From the NCBI RefSeq assembly GCF_024704385.1, contig NZ_JAJDFX010000002.1, positions 4,278,001 through 4,342,000 on the forward strand: a stretch of DNA of 64,000 nucleotides, read 5' to 3'. Shown here one piece after another: positions 7,633 to 17,509 of this stretch. The stretch is from Cellulomonas sp. P24 (GTDB lineage: Bacteria; Actinomycetota; Actinomycetes; Actinomycetales; Cellulomonadaceae). Every line of letters starts with the position of its first letter. Position 1 is the first letter of the stretch. The notes beneath the pieces are model-generated. The model did not search any database and was not told where the DNA came from. It saw nothing but the letters and a program-made list of their open reading frames with translations. The position numbers and the translations under genes were made by a program.

Positions 7633-10497
7633 TCAGAAGCCGTGCGCCACCCTGCTGCGCTGCTCCTGGGTCTTGAAGAGCCCGAACCGCGGAAGGAACT
7701 TCTCCCAGTCGATGAGGTGGGAGTCGATCTCCGGGCCGTCGATGCACGCGTGCTTGCGCACGAGCTTCCCGTCGATGATCACGGGAACCATGCACGCGCC
7801 GCACATGCCGGTCGCGTCCACCATGATCGAGTTGAGGCTCGCGACGCACGGGACTCCGAAGGGCTTGGTCAGGTCGCTGACCGCGCGCATCATCATCGGC
7901 GGGCCGATCGTCACGACCTCGGCGACCGTCCTGCCTTCTCCTCGCGTGTTCGCTTCGAGCAGCTCCTTCAGCGGGCCGGTGACGAACCCCGGGACACCGA
8001 ACGAGCCGTCGTTCGTGGTGTAGATGATCTCGAGCTGGTCGCCGTACTGCGCCTTGATGCGGCCGACCCGCTCGTCCTCACCGGTCCAGAACATCAGGTC
8101 GCCGCTGCGGAACCCGGCGATCAGGGTGACGTGGTTGCCGGTCTCGAGATGCTTGCGCATGATCGGGAACACCGGCGGCAGTCCCAGGCCACCGGCGGTG
8201 AACACCACCGTCGAGCCCTCGGGATACCGGTGCACGTCGCTCGGGCGTCCGAGCGGACCGGCGATCCCCGTGAAGGAGTCGCCGACCACCATCTGGTTGA
8301 TCTCGAAGCTGCTCGTCCCCATCCCCTGGACCACGAGGCAGATCGTGCCCGCCTCGGCGTCCCAGTCGGCCAGTGTCAGCGGGATCAGCTCGCCGTCCGG
8401 GCGCGGGAGCACCCGGACGAACTGCCCCGCCTGGGCGGCCTGGGCGATGACCGGCGAGTGCACCGTGAACTCGTGGATGCCGTCGCTGAGCTCGGAGGTC
8501 GCGATCACGCGCTGTGCCGTGGAGGCCGTGTCCGTGTAGGTCTTGGCGCTGGCGACCATCGCCGCGATGGTCGTCGGGTCCACGTCGATGCTGCCGACGA
8601 TCTCCCGTGCGGCGGCCTGGCCGTCGCCCGCGGCGCGGATGGCCGTCGAGCCTCCTCGGGCTGCGTCGCCACCGGTGAACACCCCGGCCAGGGTGGTCTC
8701 CTGCGACCCCTGCTCGCTGAGCTCGATCGTGCCCCACTTGGACGTGTGCAGCCGTGGCTCCGAGTCCTTGATGATCGGGTTGGCGTCGTTGCCGAGCGCC
8801 ATGATCACCAGGTCGGCGAGCATGGTCTCGGTCTTGCCGGTCGCCGCCGGCCGGCGCCGCCCGGACTCGTCCGGTTCGCCGAGTTCCATGACGTCCAGGG
8901 TCGTGGCCTTGACGAACCCGGTCTCGACGTCGCCGATGAACTCCGACGGGCCTCGCAGCACCTTGAGGTGGATGCCCTCCTCGAGTGCGTGGTGCAGCTC
9001 CTCGACCCGCGCGGGCATCTCCGCCTGCGTGCGCCGGTACACGATCGTCACGTCGCCGCCGAGCCGCCGGGCGGTCCGTGCGGCATCCATCGCGGTGTTG
9101 CCTCCGCCGATGACGATGACCTGCTTGCCCTCGGTGTCCGGGAGCGGCGTCTCGTAGTCCGGACGCAGCCCCTGCATGAGGTTGACCCGCGTCAGGAACT
9201 CGTTGGCCGACATCACGTTGAGCAGGTGCTCCCCCGGCACGTTCATGAAGCGAGGCAGACCGGCACCCGACCCGACGAAGATCCGCCAGAAGCCCGCATC
9301 GCGCAGGTCCTGCAACGAGGCCGTCTTGCCGACCACGAAGTTCGACACGAATCGGCCGCCGAGCAGTGTGATCTTGTTGACGACGTCGTCGATCAGGTCG
9401 TTGGGGAGCCGGAACTCCGGGATGCCGTACCGCAGCACCCCACCGAGAGCGTGGAACGCCTCGAAGACCGTCACCGGGAACCCCTCGGCGGCGAGCAGAT
9501 AGGCGTTGATCAGCCCCGACGGTCCGGACCCGACGATCGCGACCGGCGGCTTCTCCGCACGATCCCAGGGGTCGGGGATCTCGGCGAACCGTGCCGTGAT
9601 CGAGTCAGGGTTGACGAGCTTCTCGCGTTGCGGCAGGAACCACTCGACCTGTCCGATCTGGATCGGGTTCTCCTTGTGCAGGCAGACACCCTGGCACTGG
9701 AGCTCCTGCGGGCACACCCGGCCGGTGACGTTGGGCAACGGGTTGCTGCCCTCGATCAGCTCCAGCGCGTCCTGGAACCGGCCGTTGCCGATCAGCTCCA
9801 GGATCTGCGGGATGTGGATCTTCACCGGGCAGCCACCCTTGGGCTCGCGGTGGTTGGCCAGGAAGATGCCCAGCTCGCACGGCTTCTCGGCGCACTGCTT
9901 GTCGCGCAGCGCCTCGAGCCAGACGAACAGGTCGATGTCCTCGCGGGTGTAGCCGAGCGACATGTACCCGAGGTATCCCTGGTTCACCAGGCCGAAGTCG
10001 GTGGCACGCGACTCGGCGTCGCGCACGTACGGCGGGATGCTCGTGCTCGCAGGCCACCCGTCGGAGAGCCCGTCGAACATCGGGTACCGATCCGAGAGGT
10101 GCTTGTCGATCGCTCGGATGAACAAGCGCTTCTTGCCGAGCGGGAGGTTCCAGAGGAACCGCATGAGAACGGTGCTGGCATCGTCCCCTCGCCGCAGCAT
10201 CGACCACAACGAGCGCGTGAAGTCCGCCCCGAGCTCCGGCTGGGTGAACTCCCACGCGACCGCCGACATCCCATCGGAGATGAACATCTCCCGGAACGCC
10301 TGCGGCTCGGCGAGCAGTCGGCGCCGCAGGAGCTCCAGCTGGCGGTTGTACTCGGCGACCCCGTCCGACTGCTCGAGCTCGGCCACCTCGGCGCTGCTCG
10401 ACTGCAGGGTGGTCGAGGCGTCGAGATAGCGCAGCAGGTCGTCCCTGCCGGAGGCGTTCGCCGGCGTGGGTCCGACTGGGGGCAGGGTGCTCGTCAC
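7633..10497 (-). CDS. Fused GltD-like / ferredoxin-NAD(P) reductase-like flavoprotein partner of PFOR
   Basis: A 954-residue protein with three parts. The first 190 or so residues are helical and not recognised. The middle (about 200-650) is a GltD/NfnB-like module: an N-terminal cysteine set (CPQELQCQGVCLHKENP) for an iron-sulfur cluster, then two dinucleotide folds (VAIVGSGPSGLINAYLLAAEGFPV; QVIVIGGGNTAMDAARTARRLGG) for FAD and NAD(P)H. The last 290 residues resemble ferredoxin-NADP reductase-type subunits (SudB/NfnA, PyrK-like), ending with a conserved cysteine motif, DATGMCGACMVPV, which may hold a [2Fe-2S] cluster. These two modules are separate subunits in NfnAB or SudAB but are fused here. 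Its start overlaps the stop of the PFOR gene (ATGA), so the likely job is passing PFOR electrons to or from NAD(P)H. Electron bifurcation cannot be judged. Confidence 0.78.
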   Translation of the reverse strand: MTSTLPPVGPTPANASGRDDLLRYLDASTTLQSSSAEVAELEQSDGVAEYNRQLELLRRRLLAEPQAFREMFISDGMSAVAWEFTQPELGADFTRSLWSMLRRGDDASTVLMRFLWNLPLGKKRLFIRAIDKHLSDRYPMFDGLSDGWPASTSIPPYVRDAESRATDFGLVNQGYLGYMSLGYTREDIDLFVWLEALRDKQCAEKPCELGIFLANHREPKGGCPVKIHIPQILELIGNGRFQDALELIEGSNPLPNVTGRVCPQELQCQGVCLHKENPIQIGQVEWFLPQREKLVNPDSITARFAEIPDPWDRAEKPPVAIVGSGPSGLINAYLLAAEGFPVTVFEAFHALGGVLRYGIPEFRLPNDLIDDVVNKITLLGGRFVSNFVVGKTASLQDLRDAGFWRIFVGSGAGLPRFMNVPGEHLLNVMSANEFLTRVNLMQGLRPDYETPLPDTEGKQVIVIGGGNTAMDAARTARRLGGDVTIVYRRTQAEMPARVEELHHALEEGIHLKVLRGPSEFIGDVETGFVKATTLDVMELGEPDESGRRRPAATGKTETMLADLVIMALGNDANPIIKDSEPRLHTSKWGTIELSEQGSQETTLAGVFTGGDAARGGSTAIRAAGDGQAAAREIVGSIDVDPTTIAAMVASAKTYTDTASTAQRVIATSELSDGIHEFTVHSPVIAQAAQAGQFVRVLPRPDGELIPLTLADWDAEAGTICLVVQGMGTSSFEINQMVVGDSFTGIAGPLGRPSDVHRYPEGSTVVFTAGGLGLPPVFPIMRKHLETGNHVTLIAGFRSGDLMFWTGEDERVGRIKAQYGDQLEIIYTTNDGSFGVPGFVTGPLKELLEANTRGEGRTVAEVVTIGPPMMMRAVSDLTKPFGVPCVASLNSIMVDATGMCGACMVPVIIDGKLVRKHACIDGPEIDSHLIDWEKFLPRFGLFKTQEQRSRVAHGF

Positions 10498-13400
10498 TGG
10501 ATGATCTCCGCGTCGCAGGTCGCCTTGACCCGAGAGATCCGGGCCGACAGCTCAGGGGTGATCTGAACCTTCTCCAGCGCCCCGGGGATCATCTGCGCCA
10601 CGACCGTGGCCTTGCCGTCGATGATCGTCGTGGTCTTCTCGAACAGCTGGGGAAGCTCCTGGTAGCAGGTGCCGCAGTCCGTGCACTTGCTCTGGTCGGC
10701 AGGGTCGAGCCAGACCGCACGGTCCGCCACGGCGACGGCCGAGGTCTGCGGTGTTGCCGCCGTGGTCGAGCCGTTGGACGCCGCCGGTCCGACCGGCACC
10801 CGGGCACCGAGTCCTGCCGGTGCCCGACTCGAGGTCGCCAGCTCGGACATCGCACGTGCGATGTCGTCGAGCGAGGTCTCCCTGGCGGCCGTCGCAGCGT
10901 CGTAGCGGGCCTGCAGGTCCGCGATGTCGCTGCTGTGCAGAGCCGTCAGCTTCGCCTCGTGCTCACCGGCCAGGTACTGCAGGATCTCCCAGTGCCGCAA
11001 CCGGTCCTCGACCAGCGCCACCACCTGCTGCGAGCAGGCGACCTTGATCAGGTGCCGGTCGTCGTCGGTGGCGTACACGAACGGGATCTTGTCCGTGCGT
11101 GCCGCGACGTCGAGCGCGACGTACTCGTCGATCGGCAGTGCCTTCTCCTCGAGCTCTGGCGCGAGGCGTCGGAACTGCTTCTTGAACCGGGTTTCGCCGA
11201 GAGCGAACTCCGCGGGCGTGAGCGGCGTCGTCATGAGCTGCACCTGGCCGGACTCGTCCAGGTACTCCAGCGTGCTCGTCGTCCACCGCTTGTCCGGGTC
11301 GGGGTTCCCCTCGAGCGAGAACCAGTCGTGCAGCGTGGTCCCGCGGCGCGGGTCGTGCACGAACAGCGGGCTCATCCGGGACTCGACCGACAGCCGTGAC
11401 CTGGCTGCCGACGCTGCCTCGGCGATGCCGTTCTCCGAGCCGCACGGCGTGTAGACGTCCATGAGCGCGGGCGCACCCTCGTAGCTGAGGTAGTCCATGC
11501 TGCACTTGAGGAAGTGCCCGTGCATCGCGGTGCTCGTCTGCGCCACGTAGACGTTCGGGTGGAACGACGCCAGAAGCCCGAGCTCCTTGCGGAACTCGTG
11601 CTTGCCGTCGTGCGCACCGCCGAACCGGGCAAGGTCGGAGTCCTGGCCGGTGAAGCTGGCCGTCGAGGCCTGTCCACCGGTGTTGGAGTATGCGCCCGAG
11701 TTGAGCACCATCACCTTGATCGGCGTCTCGCTCGCGAGTACCCGGCTCATCGCGCCGAACCCGATGTCGTAGCTCGCGCCGTCGCCACCGATCGTGAGGA
11801 TCGTCGGCATGGAGGCGAGCTCGTCCGGAGTCATCCGCTCCCAGGTGAGCCGCTGCATCGCCTTGTCGTGACGAGCGGGGTCGTACGCGTCGTCGAGCTC
11901 GAGACGCGCGGTGCGCATGGTCCGCACCTCACCGACCAGGTCGGCCGCGACGCCCTCGAAGATGCCCTTGGCCAGCGGCTGGGCGTCCTGGAAGAGGCTG
12001 TTCACCCACGGGTCGAGGTAGTTGTTGAACGGCATCGTCGAGGCGTACACGCTCGAGCAACCGGTGGAGTTGGCCACGATCATCGGTGCCGGGCCATCAC
12101 CCGTCGGGCCGCTCTCGACGAGGTACAGCCGTCGGTCGAGAGCGTCGAGAAGGGCCTGGACCCGGGCCTGGCGCTCGGGATCGTCGGCCAGAGCAGCCAC
12201 CTTCTCCTGCAGCCGGCCGACCACGTCCTCCAGCTCGCGCAGGTGGGCGACCCGCTTCTCCTCACCGAGCGCGTGTCCCATCGACATCACGAGGCGGATC
12301 GCGGTGACCTCACCGCATCCACGACACGCGCCATGACCACCAGTCGTGGCGTAGTAGTTGTCGTGGTCCAGCAGGAGACGCTTCAGGTCTCCCTCGGGCG
12401 CGGTCGACCCCTCGGTGAACCGCTTCGGGGTGTTCGGCAGCTGCGACAGGAGCTCGAACCGCTCCTGAAGCGTCGTCAGAAGGGTCTCGTCCTGCTCGAC
12501 CGGGGTCAGCGCGCCGGGACCGCACACCTCGGTGCACTCGAGGCACCCGGTGCACTTCCACGGGTCGATCGTGGCGCTGAACAGCCCGCCGCTCCCGGGG
12601 ACTGCCTTCTCCATCGCGTCGAAGTACGGCCGGGTCCGGGCAACCGGGAAGGCGGCCAGGGCCTCGACCAACACACCCAGGCTCCGGGTGAAGACCGGGC
12701 TCTCCACCGGCAAGCCGGCCCCGACCTGCGCCACAAGATCGTGGAACGCGACATCCGACTTCTCGGCGCGGTAGCGCTCACGCACGCCTTCCGACAAGGG
12801 GTAGACCTGCGAGCGCAGCGCGGCCCGCTGTGCTTCCGGCAGGTCGAGCCCGTCGATCGTCGTCTCGAGCAGCGCGTGCAGGTCGTGCACGGTGTTCGGG
12901 ATCGCCGCGTCCGGGCAGACCAGGGCGCACTCGAGGCAGCCCGTGCAGAGGTCCGCGTTGAAGCTCGGCACGGTCCGGCGGAACAGGCCCTTGTCCTTGG
13001 CGCCGGCCGAGCCGGGCGGCATGAACAGGCCGATACCCGGCATGACGGGCGCGTCGCCGATCGTCCCCTCGCGGAACGGCCGGGCGACGATGTCCTCGTA
13101 GTACCCGGGGTCGAAGAGCCCGCTCGCGCTTCCGGCGCTCGCGCTCGCGCACATGTCCCCGGACACCGACACCGGAAGAGTCCGGCGCAGCTGCACGCTC
13201 GACGCATCGATGGCGACGAGCTCGGGGTCGTCGTAGTCGACCCGCGTGACGGCCTGAATGCCCTCGCGGATGACCGCCATGTTGCCCTCGACGACGGCCT
13301 CACCCTTGCTGCCGAACTTCTTGACGATCTGGGTGCGGACCTTCTCGAGGATCACGTCCTGGTCGGCGCCCTTGGACACGCGGTCCACGTGGCCGGCGAC

Positions 13401-15492
13401 CACACCGATGAAGGCGATCCCCATCATGCGGGTCTCGAGCTCGGGCTTCGGCGCGTGCTTCTTCGCGACGCTGAACGCGTCGACGACGAGGAAACGGATG
13501 TGCCGCTCCCGGATGGTGGTGCGCGCGTACTTCGGGAGCTGTCGCCACACCTCCGCCGACGGCAGGTCGGACTGGAGGATCAGCGTCCCGCCCTCGACCA
13601 GGCCCTTGAGCGGGTTGGTGTGCACGAACGCCTTGTGGTCCGGGCAGAGCACGACCTCGACGTCCTCGAGCTCGGCGTTGGTGATGAGCACCGGCTCCGG
13701 GCTCAGGGTGATGTAGTAGTTCGTCGGCGCGCCGCTCTTCTCCGAGCCGTACTTCGGCGCGGACTTCGAGTGCATGCCGAGCACCCCGGCCAGGATGTCG
13801 GTGAGCAGCTTGCCGGTCGCGATCGTGCCGTAGCCGCCGACCGAGTGGAACCGGATCCGCATCGCGCTCTCGGGGAGCAGCTGGGGGTTCGGCTTCGTCT
13901 CGAGCGCCATGTGCTCGGTGTCGGGGTAGGCCGCACGCAGCCGGCTCTCGATCTCCGCCATCTGCGGCGTCGGGTGCTTGCTGAAGAACTGCGATCCCAG
14001 GTAGATCAGGGGTGCGTTCTTGCCGTCGATCATGTGCTCGAAGGCGGCGATCAGGTCGCGCGGCTGCACGTCGTGCCCGCCGAGGCCGAAGATCGCCGTG
14101 GTGAGCAGCGGCATGGCGGTTAACGTCGGGACGGCGTGGTTCGCGCCGTCGGCGTTCGCCCGGGCCTTGAACAGCGCCGTCGTCACGAACGTCGTGAGGG
14201 AGGTCTGGTCGGAGCGCTCCAGCACCGTCACGGCCTTCTTTCCGGCCAGTGCGGCGACGAGCTCGGCCTCCGGGAACGGCTGGAGGAGCTTGACCGACAC
14301 GACACCGACCTTGTGACCCTGCGCGCGCAGGTACGGCACCACCGCACGGACGTCGTCCGTGATCGAGCCGAGGCCGACCATCACGTAGTCGGCGTCCTCG
14401 ATGTCGTAGGTGTGCAACGGGCTGTACTCGCGCCCCGTGAGCTCGCTGTACTCGGCCATGGCCTGACGGGCGAGCCTCGGCACCTCACTGGCGAAGTGGG
14501 TGCGGTGGTCGACGGCGCCGGCCTGGAAGTCGGGCTGGTTCTGCACCGGTCCGGTCAGTCCGGGGTTGTGCACGTCGACGAGCGCCGGGACCATCTGGCG
14601 CGTGCCCTTGGCCGGGGCGTTCACCCACTGGCGACGCCATGGTGCGTGCAGCTCGGCCGGGAGCCACGCGAGCGTCTCCCCGACGAGCGTGCCCGCCCCG
14701 TCGGCCTCGATGGCGTCGGCGTTCGCGCGGAGGTAGGCGGTCACGGCCTCGCGCGCGGCCTCGACGAGGTCGTCCTTGTGGCGGTCGAGGTAGGCGGTGA
14801 GCTGGGCCACCCGGCCCTTCGCCCCGAACAGCACCTCTTGCGCGACCGTCGGTGCGGGGATCCGGCCTGCGGGATCGCCCAGGTACGTGCGCAGCAGGTC
14901 CGCCTCGGGAAGCAGCATCTCGCTGAGCATGTGGCTGGTCGAGAAGCCGTCCATCGCGTTCGTGACCGGTATCAGCGACAGCGCGGACGTGCGGTAGGAG
15001 ATCGCCGCGAGGTCGGCGGCTTCCTGCGGGTTGGACCCGAAGAACACGGTGTATCCGGACGGCAGCAGGGCGTAGACGTCGTCGTGCCCGGCCATCACGT
15101 TGAGCGAGTGCTTGGACACCACGCGGGCGGCGACCTGGAGGACGAAGCCGCCGATCTTCTTGCCGACCGTCACGAAGTGCGACTCGAGAGCGTAGAGGAT
15201 GCCCTGGCTCGACGAGGCGTTCGAGACGAACTGTCCGCCGGTCAGAGCCGCACCGAGCGCACCGCTCTGGGCCGAGTGCTCGCCTTCGGCTTCGAAGAAG
15301 AACGGGTGCTTGCCCCAGACGTTGACGCTGCCCTCGGCCCTGGCGGCCTCGAAGAGCTCGGAGATCTCCGTGGACGGTGTGATCGGGTAGCCGATCACCC
15401 CCCCCGCACACGTGTCGCATGACATGAGCCACAGCGCCATTGCCGTTGATGACGGCGGGAACGCCGGGGAACCGCGGTTGCTGAGAGGTCAT
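10494..15492 (-). CDS. Giant pyruvate:ferredoxin oxidoreductase with extra ferredoxin domain (frameshifted at its start)
   Basis: About 1,665 residues, against 1,170-1,200 for a usual single-chain PFOR. Order: pyrimidine-binding domain (VIGYPITPSTEIS), transketolase-C-like domain, gamma domain (FHSVGGYGTIATGK), a domain with two 4Fe-4S cysteine sets (CTGCLECALVCP near 830 and CTGCLECTEVC near 963, unusually far apart), then the TPP domain (GACRGCGE near 1033; GGDGASYDIGFG near 1215; NSGAYSNTGGQAS). A C-terminal tail of about 90 residues carries CTDCGTC, like a small ferredoxin. The real start is ATG 15492 (N-terminus AVINGNGAVAHVM). That frame is lost at a run of eight C (15398-15405); seven would restore CGGVIGYP. 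The long intact frame otherwise begins at ATG 15440 with an unrelated 13-residue start. It catalyses oxidative decarboxylation of pyruvate or a related 2-oxoacid to acyl-CoA. Confidence 0.85.
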
Positions 15493-15861
15493 CGTGCCTG
15501 TCCCGAGGTGTGAGCGGATACCGGTCGACGGCAGAGGGTCAGCGATGACCGTTCGCGGCGGCGGCTGCCGTCGTGGCGGTAGAGGTGCTTCAACGCGAAC
15601 CCCAGGCCTTGTCCCGTCAGGCTAAGTCCGTATTTGGCACGGCGTCTGGGACCTATCGGCCCCCCTCGAACGTGGTTCTGGGCGAACCCGGAGCGAACTC
15701 ATGGTCGTCGGTCGGCGTGTCGTTGCCCCCTGCACGAACTCATCCGTACGTCCACCATCTATCTGACCTGTCACGCAGGTCCGGAGGTGGTGCTGCGAGC
15801 CTCTGACGTCGGCAGACCCGTCTACGCTCGGGGTCTGCGCGAGAGGACGGGACGGAGACGA
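15493..15861. promoter_or_regulatory. Divergent intergenic region between PFOR operon and DUF2079 gene
   Basis: About 370 bases between two divergent starts, so it must hold promoters for both. I see no convincing -35/-10 pair, no Rex-like or other redox-regulator palindrome, and no ORF with a ribosome-binding site. Reading frames crossing it in the direction of the DUF2079 gene have no conserved-looking residues. Confidence 0.4.
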
Positions 15862-17370
15862 GTGACTGCCGCGTCTGCTGCACCCGCTGCCACCGAGGGC
15901 GAATCGCTGCTGCGCCGTCCCCGACCGCGCTCGCGACCGCGGTGGGTGGCGCCCACCGCCATCGCAGCCGTGCAGTTTGCGGCCATGGCGACCTACTCCC
16001 TGACCCGCTACGCGCAGTTCCTCACCGCCGGTCACGACCTGGGGATCTTCGACCAGGTCGTTCGCGCGTACGCGCACTTCCGTGCCCCCGTTGCGCCGCT
16101 CAAGGGGGACGGCTTCAACATCCTGGGCGATCACTTCCACCCGATCATGGCGGTGCTCGCGCCGCTGTACTGGATCTGGGACGACCCGCGCATGCTGCTC
16201 CTCGCGCAGTCGGCGCTCCTGGCGGTCTCGACCGTCTTCGTGTGGCGGTTCGCGCGTCGCCGGCTGACACCCGGATGGGCGGGACTCCTCACCGTCGGCT
16301 ACGCGCTGGGGTGGCCGCTCCAGGGGATGGTGAACTTCGACGTCCACGAGGTCGCCTTCGCGATCCCGCTGCTCGCCTGGGCGGTCGACTCCCTCGACCG
16401 ACGTGCCGACCGCGAGCTCGTCGCGGCGTCCGTGCTGCTCCTGCTGGTGCGCGAGGACATGGGGGCGATCGTCGCGCTCCTCGGCCTGCTACGTGCGACC
16501 TGGCGACCACGACGGCTGGGGCTGGCCCTCGTCGCGGGGAGCGCCGCCTGGCTCGTCCTCGTCACGGCGGTGCTCATCCCCCACTTCTCACGGGCGGGCC
16601 ACTACGCGTACTGGGACTTCCCTGCGCTCGGACCCGACGTCGGCGGCGCGCTCCACACCGCGATCACGGATCCGGCAACCGTCCTGCGGCTGCTCGTCAC
16701 ACCCGACCAGAAGTGGCACACGATGCTCTTCCTCCTCGTGCCGCTCCTGCTGCTGCCACTCGTCTCGACCAGGAGCCTCCTGGCGGTCCCGTTCCTGCTC
16801 GAGCGCTTCCTCTCGGCGCGGCCGGCGCTGTGGGGCACGAGCTTCCACTACAACGCGCCGGTCTGGATCGTGCTGCTCCTCGCCACCGTCGAGGTCGTCG
16901 GCCGGGTGCAGGGATGGCGTCGACGTGCGCTCGGGGCAGCGCTCGTGGCGACGCTGGTCGTCGCACCAGTGGCCGGCATGATCACGGCACCGGCACGAGT
17001 CCAGTCGCTCCTGCCGCTGGCGCGTCTCGTCGACGGCAGTGCCTTCCAGACCTCGGCGCACATCCAGGACCAGGCGACGATCGTCGCGCGCGTGCCGGCC
17101 GGCGTCTGCGTCGTCGCCGACGACCGCCTGGCGTCCCATCTCACTCCCAAGGACGTGGTGGCGACGTTCGGGTTGACCAGCCGTCCGCAGGACTTCTACG
17201 CGATCGACCTCTCCCAGCCCGTGCTGTCGGTCGAGCCGAACCAGAAGACGACGACGGACGCTCTCGAGCTCGCGCTCGGCGCCGGGTACAAGGTGGTCGC
17301 CCGGGCGGGAACGGTCATTCTGCTGCAGTCGCCCGACTACGCGGGTCCGACTGCTGCGTGTCCGCCGTGA
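15862..17370 (+). CDS. DUF2079 family integral membrane protein
   Basis: 502 residues from GTG 15862, which has GGAG eight bases upstream; the open frame begins at 15634 but the added 76 residues look like non-coding translation. The protein has about ten hydrophobic segments. It opens with TRYAQFLTAGHDLGIFDQVVRAY and continues with GDHFHPIMAVLAPLYWIW and NFDVHEVAFAIPLLAW, the hallmark H/D/E-rich loops of the DUF2079 family. DUF2079 proteins share the GT-C glycosyltransferase-like layout and are common in Actinobacteria, but no substrate is established. The C-terminal 130 residues look extracytoplasmic. Given the nearby polyprenyl-phosphate sugar pathway, a role in transferring lipid-linked sugar is possible but is only inference. 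Confidence 0.75.
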   Translation: MTAASAAPAATEGESLLRRPRPRSRPRWVAPTAIAAVQFAAMATYSLTRYAQFLTAGHDLGIFDQVVRAYAHFRAPVAPLKGDGFNILGDHFHPIMAVLAPLYWIWDDPRMLLLAQSALLAVSTVFVWRFARRRLTPGWAGLLTVGYALGWPLQGMVNFDVHEVAFAIPLLAWAVDSLDRRADRELVAASVLLLLVREDMGAIVALLGLLRATWRPRRLGLALVAGSAAWLVLVTAVLIPHFSRAGHYAYWDFPALGPDVGGALHTAITDPATVLRLLVTPDQKWHTMLFLLVPLLLLPLVSTRSLLAVPFLLERFLSARPALWGTSFHYNAPVWIVLLLATVEVVGRVQGWRRRALGAALVATLVVAPVAGMITAPARVQSLLPLARLVDGSAFQTSAHIQDQATIVARVPAGVCVVADDRLASHLTPKDVVATFGLTSRPQDFYAIDLSQPVLSVEPNQKTTTDALELALGAGYKVVARAGTVILLQSPDYAGPTAACPP

Positions 17371-17509
17371 TCCCAGCCTCGCGCATGGCCCGCGGCAGTG
17401 TCATCGTGTGCGGGTGGCGGACGAGCACGCAGGGTGGACGACCTCGCCCTAGGCTGCACGGAGGACTGCTGGTGCAGTGTCAGCTCGGACGTCCCCGCCT
17501 GGAGGCCTC

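Noticed and set aside
7642-10566. A 974-codon plus-strand frame across the GltD-like/FNR gene
   Set aside because: It mirrors codon structure of the real minus-strand gene, has biased Arg/Val/Gln-rich composition and no recognisable domain.
11514-14123. An 869-codon plus-strand frame across the PFOR gene
   Set aside because: Antisense shadow of PFOR, with low-complexity composition and no motifs.
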